This document shows positions 5,786-10,035 of a stretch of DNA of 10,035 nt, in pieces. The stretch is from Acidobacteriota bacterium (GTDB lineage Bacteria > Acidobacteriota > UBA6911 > RPQK01): contig RPQK01000218.1 in the NCBI GenBank assembly GCA_003819755.1, positions 1-10,035 on the forward strand, given 5' to 3'. Both the position numbers and the translations under genes were made by a program. The number at the start of each line of letters is the position of its first letter. Position 1 is the first letter of the stretch. The notes under the pieces are model-generated. The model worked only from the letters and a program-made list of their open reading frames with translations, had not been told where the DNA came from and searched no databases.

Positions 5786-5875
5786 AAGGATGAAGGATGA
5801 AGGATGAAGGATGAAGAAGGAGGAGGGAATCCAGCCGTTCCTCCTTCATCCTTCACCCTTCATCCTTCATCCTTT
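5786..5875. repeat. Heptad inverted repeat, family B, overlapping the rpmC stop (rpmC-rpsQ gap)
   Basis: GGATGAA occurs four times in exact tandem at 5788-5815. The opposite arm at 5838-5875 is made of TCCTTCA-type words with one irregular unit. The arms can pair over about 35 positions around a loop near 5826-5837. The right end runs into rpmC: its last two codons and TGA stop (5867-5875) come from the repeat text AAAGGATGA. Confidence 0.92.
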
Positions 5876-6061
5876 GTTTCCCTTCTGGGTCAAAACCGTC
5901 TTCACCCGAGCCAGATCTTTTCGAATCTCTCGGATCTTCTGCGCGTTTTCCAGCTGACCGGTCGCTTTTTGAAAGCGCAACCGAAAGAGCTGCTGCGCAA
6001 GATCACGGACCTCGCTGTCCAGCTGGTCGGTCGTCATGTCACGATACTTTGAGGCTTTCAT
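5867..6061 (-). CDS. rpmC: 50S ribosomal protein L29 (uL29)
   Basis: L29 is a small helical protein near the tunnel exit, next to L23, where trigger factor and SRP dock. The 64-residue product MKASKYRDMTTDQLDSEVRD has the family pattern, followed by LAQQLFRLRFQKATGQLENA and QKIREIRKDLARVKTVLTQ, all helix-forming and charged. The frame can also be opened one codon earlier at a GTG (6062-6064), but the ATG at 6059-6061 fits the family start and forms a TGATG junction with the rplP stop. The last residues Lys-Gly and the stop codon are supplied by the family B repeat. Confidence 0.97.
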   Translation of the reverse strand: MKASKYRDMTTDQLDSEVRDLAQQLFRLRFQKATGQLENAQKIREIRKDLARVKTVLTQKGNKG

Positions 6062-6474
6062 CACTCACCAAACCGTTTCACGAACTTCGTCTTAATGGGC
6101 AGCTTCTGCGCCGCCAGTCTCATGGCCGCTTCGGCGGTCTCTGGCGGAAGCCCTTCCATTTCATAAAGGACCCGACCGGGGCGAATCACAGCGACCCAAC
6201 CCTCGGGGGCACCTTTTCCTTTGCCCATACGCGTTTCAGCCGGTTTCTTAGTAATCGGCTTGTCGGGAAAAATCCGTATCCAGATCTTTCCCCCGCGCTT
6301 GATATACCGCGTCATCGCTATTCGGGCGGCTTCGATCTGACGGTCGGTAATCCAACCACATTCCATCGCCTTCAACCCGTATTCGCCGAAATCCACAGAA
6401 TTGCCGCGGGTCGCCTTCCCACGCATCTTGCCCTTCTGCTGGCGGCGAAACTTGACTTTCTTTGGCATTAACAT
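6061..6474 (-). CDS. rplP: 50S ribosomal protein L16 (uL16)
   Basis: L16 sits near the A-site tRNA elbow and is needed for late assembly and peptidyl transfer. The 137-residue product matches the family: MLMPKKVKFRRQQKGKMRGK at the start, ECGWITDRQIEAARIAMTRY (about 38-57), KIWIRIFPDKPITKKPAETR and MGKGKGAPEGWVAV. Arg82 in the RMGKGKG motif corresponds to the arginine that is hydroxylated in E. coli. I keep the first ATG (6472-6474) because MLxPK is the usual start and AGGG lies 7 bases upstream; the Met at codon 3 is less likely. It overlaps rpmC by one base. Confidence 0.98.
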   Translation of the reverse strand: MLMPKKVKFRRQQKGKMRGKATRGNSVDFGEYGLKAMECGWITDRQIEAARIAMTRYIKRGGKIWIRIFPDKPITKKPAETRMGKGKGAPEGWVAVIRPGRVLYEMEGLPPETAEAAMRLAAQKLPIKTKFVKRFGE

Positions 6475-6489
6475 AGCTGCACCCTGTAA

Positions 6490-6505
6490 AAACGGTTCAC
6501 CGTTT
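6490..6505. repeat. Small hairpin with family A text (rpsC-rplP gap)
   Basis: AAACGG and CCGTTT flank a TTCA loop, a 6-bp stem with 4-nt loop. The text GGTTCACCGTT is that of the family A heptads, so this may be a minimal or residual copy next to the family G element. It lies within 20 bases of the rplP start region. Confidence 0.6.
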
Positions 6506-6515
6506 CAAAGGCTCC

Positions 6516-6590
6516 GGGTTCTGGGTTCCGGTTCCACGATTCACGTTCCCCGACCCGAACCGTCTAACTCAGAACCCCGAACCCAGAACC
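6516..6590. repeat. Heptad inverted repeat, family G (rpsC-rplP gap)
   Basis: The left words are GGGTTCT, GGGTTCC, GGTTCCA from 6516. The right words are CAGAACC, CCGAACC, CAGAACC at 6570-6590. Positions 6517-6528 are the perfect reverse complement of 6579-6590 (12 bp). The middle (6537-6569) is looser but still rich in GTTCCCCGACCCGAACC-type text. This word family is found only here, though GGTTCC also occurs in the 3' end of rpsC nearby. Confidence 0.82.
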
Positions 6591-6599
6591 AGCATAGGC

Positions 6600-7283
6600 C
6601 TATTGTCTTCGGCCACGGTTCCGGTCTCGGTCCCGGTCCCTGTCCGTGTCCTGCCTGGGCTCGTAGATGTCGCCCTTGTAGATCCACACCTTGACGCCGA
6701 TGACGCCGTAAGTAGTGAAGGCCTGGGCGAAACCGTAATCGATGTCCGCGCGCAGGGTATGCAAGGGCAGTTGGCCGTGCAGGTACCATTCGGAGCGGGC
6801 GATTTCAGCCCCGTTCAGCCGGCCGCTGCATCGCACCTTGATCCCCTGGGCGCCAAATCGGAGAGCCGTGTCAACCGCCCGGCGCATGGCCCGGCGGAAG
6901 GCGACGCGCTTGACCAATTGCTGCGCGATCGATTCGCCAACGAGCTGGGCGTCCAGTTCGGGCTTGTTGACTTCCTGGATGTTAATGAAGACCACCCGCC
7001 CGGTCGCTGCCTGCAGGTCCGCCTTCAGCTTGTCGATCTCCGAGCCTTTCCGTCCGATGATGATGCCCGGGCGTGAGGTCCGAATGATCACTGTCAACTT
7101 GTTGGCGGCCCGTTCGATCTCGATGTCCGAGACGCCGGCATGCGCGAAGCGCTGTTTCAAGCTCTTCTTGATCCCCAGATCTTCGTGGAGAAGCTTGCCG
7201 TAGTCTTTCTTTGCGAACCACCGAGACTTCCAGGTCCGGTTGTAGCCAAGTCGAAATCCGTAAGGATGTACTTTTTGGCCCAA
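6600..7283 (-). CDS. rpsC: 30S ribosomal protein S3 (uS3), TTG start
   Basis: S3 lies at the mRNA entry channel of the small subunit and contributes to helicase activity. The 227-residue product starts MGQKVHPYGFRLGYNRTWKS, exactly the family start. It has a KH domain with RPGIIIGRKGSEIDKLKADL (about 71-90), then QLVKRVAFRRAMRRAVDTAL and the C-terminal domain with GRLNGAEIARSEWYLHGQLP and YGVIGVKVWIYKG. The start codon is TTG (7281-7283), supported by AAGGAGG seven bases upstream and by homology. The tail DTDRDRDRDRNRGRRQ is low complexity and encoded by hexamer-repeat DNA (6617-6652). The gene begins 2 bp after the rplV stop. Confidence 0.98.
   Translation of the reverse strand: MGQKVHPYGFRLGYNRTWKSRWFAKKDYGKLLHEDLGIKKSLKQRFAHAGVSDIEIERAANKLTVIIRTSRPGIIIGRKGSEIDKLKADLQAATGRVVFINIQEVNKPELDAQLVGESIAQQLVKRVAFRRAMRRAVDTALRFGAQGIKVRCSGRLNGAEIARSEWYLHGQLPLHTLRADIDYGFAQAFTTYGVIGVKVWIYKGDIYEPRQDTDRDRDRDRNRGRRQ
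6617..6652. repeat. Hexamer repeat inside the rpsC 3' end
   Basis: Six 6-bp units in plus-strand order (GGTTCC, GGTCTC, GGTCCC, GGTCCC, TGTCCG, TGTCCT) encode the alternating Asp-Arg tail of S3 on the minus strand. A 6-bp unit keeps the reading frame, unlike the 7-bp units in the gaps. The neighbouring gap shares GGTTCC. Confidence 0.8.
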
Positions 7284-7285
7284 AC

Positions 7286-7642
7286 TTATTCCTCCTTCTC
7301 TTTTCCGTCAGACAGGCGAACGCTGATGTGACTCGCGCGCCTCATCTGCCGATAGGCGCGTCCCATGGGAGCGGGGCGAACGCGCCGCCGCCACTTGGTC
7401 GGGCCCGAATCGACACAAATCTCTTTCACGAACAGGTCTTCGACATTTACCGTCGACGACTCATGCTCGGCGTTGGCCAGGGCCGAGCGCATCACTTTCT
7501 CTATGAGCTTGGCGGCGCGCTTCGGCGTGAACTGCAGAATGGCCAGCGCCTCTTCCACCTTTTTGCCCCGCACCAGGTCAACAACCAGACGCGCCTTCTG
7601 GGGAGATCCCTTCAGATACTTGCCTTTGGCTATCGCTTCCAT
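7286..7642 (-). CDS. rplV: 50S ribosomal protein L22 (uL22)
   Basis: L22 lines the polypeptide exit tunnel, and its beta-hairpin contacts the constriction together with L4. From the ATG at 7640-7642 the product is 118 residues, close to the usual 110-118. MEAIAKGKYLKGSPQKARLV is the family start; then VDLVRGKKVEEALAILQFTP, KRAAKLIEKVMRSALANAEH, and the hairpin region CVDSGPTKWRRRVRPAPMGR with RASHISVRLSDG after it. The frame is open ten codons further to a GTG at 7670-7672, but those codons lack homology and the GTG lies inside the family F repeat. Neither start has a strong Shine-Dalgarno sequence, so the exact start is uncertain. Confidence 0.95.
   Translation of the reverse strand: MEAIAKGKYLKGSPQKARLVVDLVRGKKVEEALAILQFTPKRAAKLIEKVMRSALANAEHESSTVNVEDLFVKEICVDSGPTKWRRRVRPAPMGRAYRQMRRASHISVRLSDGKEKEE
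7289..7297 (-). promoter_or_regulatory. Ribosome binding site for the rpsC TTG start
   Basis: On the minus strand this reads AAGGAGGAA, a full Shine-Dalgarno consensus, with 7 bases between AAGGAGG and the TTG at 7283. It overlaps the end of rplV and decides the unusual start codon. Confidence 0.88.
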
Positions 7643-7666
7643 AAGTAACTCGCTCTCGGTTTGTTT

Positions 7667-7726
7667 ATCCACGAATTACAGAATTACTCGAATTCGGAAT
7701 TCCTGTAATTCGTTTAATTCGTGGAT
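7667..7726. repeat. Heptad inverted repeat, family F (rpsS-rplV gap)
   Basis: The outer arms 7667-7678 and 7715-7726 are perfect reverse complements (12 bp). GAATTAC at 7681-7687 pairs with GTAATTC at 7705-7711. GAATTCG and GAATTCC follow each other at 7690-7703 as 7-bp units. The outer end touches the first base of the rpsS stop codon. This is the AT-richest of the gap elements and its word occurs nowhere else here. Confidence 0.85.
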
Positions 7727-8010
7727 TACTTCAGCTTCGCGGCCTTCTCTGTCTTGGTCGTGTGGCCCTTGAACGTCCGGGTCGGAGCGAACTCCCCCAG
7801 CTTGTGGCCGACCATGTTCTCGGTGATGTAAATGGGCACGAATTTCTTCCCGTTATGGACCGCTACAGTGTGCCCCACCATCTCCGGTACAACAGTAGAT
7901 CTTCGGGACCAGGTCTTGATGACCGCCTTCTCGTTGGTCTCGTTCAGATGTTTGATCTTCTTCGCGAGATGGTCATCAATGAAGGCTCCCTTACTCACTG
8001 ATCTCGGCAT
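7726..8010 (-). CDS. rpsS: 30S ribosomal protein S19 (uS19)
   Basis: S19 is in the small-subunit head, forms a pair with S13 and contacts A-site tRNA and bridges to L5. The 94-residue product starts MPRSVSKGAFIDDHLAKKIK and contains VIKTWSRRSTVVPEMVGHTV, then NGKKFVPIYITENMVGHKLG and EFAPTRTFKGHT, all standard S19 blocks. The length is normal. The ATG at 8008-8010 has AGAGGGAG five bases upstream, a clear ribosome site. It is flanked by the family A (upstream) and family F (downstream) elements. Confidence 0.98.
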   Translation of the reverse strand: MPRSVSKGAFIDDHLAKKIKHLNETNEKAVIKTWSRRSTVVPEMVGHTVAVHNGKKFVPIYITENMVGHKLGEFAPTRTFKGHTTKTEKAAKLK

Positions 8011-8029
8011 TGCTGCTCCCTCTTCGAGG

Positions 8030-8110
8030 GTTCATCGTTCCGCATTCAGCGTTATCCCGTTCAGCGTTGAGATCTGAACGGTGAACCGTGAACCGCGAAC
8101 CGTGAACCGT
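8030..8110. repeat. Heptad inverted repeat, family A (rplB-rpsS gap)
   Basis: The right arm is five consecutive heptads at 8076-8110 (GAACGGT, GAACCGT, GAACCGC, GAACCGT, GAACCGT). The left arm is GTTCATC, GTTCCGC, ATTCAGC, GTTATCC, C, GTTCAGC from 8030. The best pairing is 8057-8064 with 8074-8081 (8 bp, 9-nt loop); outer pairing is weaker because the arms have diverged. The array ends 2 bases before the rplB stop codon. Confidence 0.88.
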
Positions 8111-8112
8111 GT

Positions 8113-8934
<822 letters not shown>

Positions 8935-8937
8935 AGC

Positions 8938-9252
8938 TTACGTCGTCTCAAAGAATTCAATGGGCTTCTGTCCCGGCTTCAGGGTAACGTAGGCCTTCTT
9001 CCAGTCGGACCGTCTTCCCCGAGACTTCCCCTGTCTTTTCCACTTGCCGTGATATGTCGCCGTCCTGACGCTCTCGACTTTTACGTTAAAGAGCTTCTCG
9101 ACGGCCTCTTTAATCTGCACCTTGTTCGCCTTCAGTTTCACCTTGAAGGCGACCACACGACCGTCGGTCGCTTCCTTGTTGGTGGTGCTCTTCTCCGTAA
9201 CGTGCGGGGCACGGAGGATTTCAAAGATCTCTGTACTCGTAGTCGTACTCAT
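8938..9252 (-). CDS. rplW: 50S ribosomal protein L23 (uL23)
   Basis: L23 is at the exit of the peptide tunnel and is the docking site for trigger factor and SRP. The 104-residue product has EILRAPHVTEKSTTNKEATD near the N-terminus, VVAFKVKLKANKVQIKEAVE and KLFNVKVESVRTATYHGKWK, with the basic loop RQGKSRGRRSDWKKAYVTLK, all typical. The ATG at 9250-9252 overlaps the rplD TGA by four bases (ATGA), and a strong AGGAGGT (9262-9268) lies nine bases upstream inside rplD, so translation is probably coupled. Confidence 0.98.
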   Translation of the reverse strand: MSTTTSTEIFEILRAPHVTEKSTTNKEATDGRVVAFKVKLKANKVQIKEAVEKLFNVKVESVRTATYHGKWKRQGKSRGRRSDWKKAYVTLKPGQKPIEFFETT

Positions 9253-9875
9253 TTCTGCAAGACCTCCTGAATGCTCAGAAGCGCCTGCTTACTGATCAGA
9301 AGATGCTCGTGGTTCAAGAGGTCGTACACGTTCACGCCGGAACTTGTCACCATCTTGACCTTGGGAACGTTGCGTGAGCTCAGGAACAGGTTGCGATTTT
9401 CCCTTTCATCCACGACCAGGACCTTGTTGTCGAGGTTGAGAGTCTTCAAGACTGTGACGAAGTCCTTGGTCTTCGGGCTTTCCAGGGGGAAGGCGTCGAG
9501 CACTGTCATCTTCTGGCTTCTCAGCTTGTCGCTCAGCACCATCTTGATGGCGCCGCGCCGCTTCTGTTTGGGGAAAGCCTGCGAGTAGTCGCGGGGCTGC
9601 GGCCCAAAGACCGTTCCGCCTTTGCGCCACAGCGGGCTTCTGAGACTTCCGACACGCGCCCGGCCCGTTCCCTTTTGCCGCCAAAGCTTCTTGCCGGCGC
9701 CGCTGACCAGGGCTCGGTTCTTGGTCGCGTGTGTCCCCTTACGCTGTCCCGCCAGGTACGCCCGGACCGCTTCCCAGACCAGGGTCTCACTGGCCGTGTA
9801 GTCGAACACCGCGTCATCGAGCGTCAGCTTGTCGACCACCTCGTTTTTCAGGTTTTTGACGTCTACTTCCGCCAT
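9249..9875 (-). CDS. rplD: 50S ribosomal protein L4 (uL4)
   Basis: L4 lines the exit tunnel; in E. coli it also represses the S10 operon through the mRNA leader, which lies outside this window. The 208-residue product is of normal length. It has the N-terminal VWEAVRAYLAGQRKGTHATK, then the long tunnel loop GAGKKLWRQKGTGRARVGSL followed by RSPLWRKGGTVFGPQPRDYS, and the C-terminal domain with DKLRSQKMTVLDAFPLESPK. The ATG at 9873-9875 has only a weak GAGAAAA upstream. The gap to rplC holds a short family C hairpin. Confidence 0.98.
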   Translation of the reverse strand: MAEVDVKNLKNEVVDKLTLDDAVFDYTASETLVWEAVRAYLAGQRKGTHATKNRALVSGAGKKLWRQKGTGRARVGSLRSPLWRKGGTVFGPQPRDYSQAFPKQKRRGAIKMVLSDKLRSQKMTVLDAFPLESPKTKDFVTVLKTLNLDNKVLVVDERENRNLFLSSRNVPKVKMVTSSGVNVYDLLNHEHLLISKQALLSIQEVLQK

Positions 9876-9892
9876 ATCTTTTTTCTCGTCTT

Positions 9893-9926
9893 AGTCAGCT
9901 GTCAGCCGTCTGCTGTCAGCTGATCA
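9893..9926. repeat. Short heptad inverted repeat, family C (rplC-rplD gap)
   Basis: TCAGCTG (9895-9901) pairs with CAGCTGA (9917-9923), then after a T-T mismatch CAGC (9903-9906) pairs with GCTG (9912-9915) around a 5-nt loop. TCAGCTG and TCAGCCG are adjacent 7-bp words at 9895-9908, the same as at 4663-4676 in the rplX-rplE gap. Confidence 0.8.
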
Positions 9927-9932
9927 GTTCTT

Positions 9933-10035
9933 CTATTTCGACAACGTCACGTAAACGTATCCGTTCCGGTGACCGGGAATTGAACCCTTCACCAGAAGCA
10001 GCCGATTCTCCGCGTCTATACCAACGACACGCAGA
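9933..10035 (-). CDS. rplC: 50S ribosomal protein L3, C-terminal end (cut by window edge)
   Basis: Only the last 33 codons and the TAG stop (9933-9935) are in the window; the gene continues beyond 10035. The translation reads VVGIDAENRLLLVKGSIPGH followed by RNGYVYVTLSK. The block LLLVKGSIPGHRNGYV matches the conserved C-terminal VKGAVPGxxGxxV region of L3, which binds 23S rRNA near the peptidyl transferase centre. The position directly upstream of rplD is the canonical one in the S10 operon. Confidence 0.93.
   Translation of the reverse strand, partial: LRVVGIDAENRLLLVKGSIPGHRNGYVYVTLSK

Noticed and set aside
6594..6603. 10-bp palindrome ATAGGCCTAT across the rpsC stop
   Set aside because: It is short, unique in the window and expected by chance at this length among so many repeats; no operator context.
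6603..7203. Long plus-strand open frames opposite rpsC
   Set aside because: They are shadows of the S3 gene on the other strand; the first begins in the hexamer repeat.
7640..7672. Longer rplV starting at GTG 7670-7672
   Set aside because: The extra ten codons lack L22 homology and the GTG is within the family F hairpin; not fully excluded, since the ATG also has only a weak ribosome site.

Overview
This window is the core of a bacterial S10-spc ribosomal protein superoperon, read entirely on the minus strand. In transcription order (right to left) it holds the tail of rplC (L3), then rplD, rplW, rplB, rpsS, rplV, rpsC, rplP, rpmC, rpsQ, rplN, rplX, rplE, rpsN, rpsH, rplF, rplR, rpsE, rpmD, rplO and the first 254 codons of secY. 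All 19 complete genes look intact and of normal family length. The order is the canonical bacterial one and there are no inserted protein genes. Translocase follows directly after L15, as usual. The S10 part (up to rpsQ) and the spc part (from rplN) are only 11 bp apart, so the whole set is probably one transcription unit.

The organism is a bacterium with mid-50s GC content by eye. S14 is the short zinc-binding form and L24 carries a C-terminal two-CxxC zinc ribbon. SecY reads like that of Acidobacteriota or a neighbouring, mostly uncultured phylum, but this is an impression from the protein text and not a placement. No rRNA or other marker is present to settle it.

The unusual part lies between the genes. 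The 20 gene junctions fall into two classes. Eight are overlaps or gaps of 11 bp or less. Twelve are gaps of about 57 to 195 bp, and every one of these contains an inverted repeat. Eleven of the twelve are built from arrays of 7-bp words, on one arm as the word and on the other as its reverse complement, so that the transcript can fold into a long imperfect hairpin. The word differs between gaps: CCGTTCA/AACGGTG (family A, four gaps plus a mini copy), GGATGAA/TCCTTCA (B, two gaps), TCAGCTG (C, two gaps), GGATTGC (D), GAATTCN (F) and GGGTTCT/CAGAACC (G). The twelfth (E, between rplN and rplX) is an almost perfect hairpin of about 80 nt without a heptad period. The shared 7-bp unit and hairpin layout across unrelated words is the main signal in this window.

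Lesser points: rpsC starts at TTG behind a full Shine-Dalgarno sequence; its protein ends in an Arg-Asp repeat encoded by hexamer-repeat DNA next to a heptad element; the stop codon of rpmC lies inside a heptad array; and L2 has Met in place of the second His of the usual DHPHGGGEG motif.
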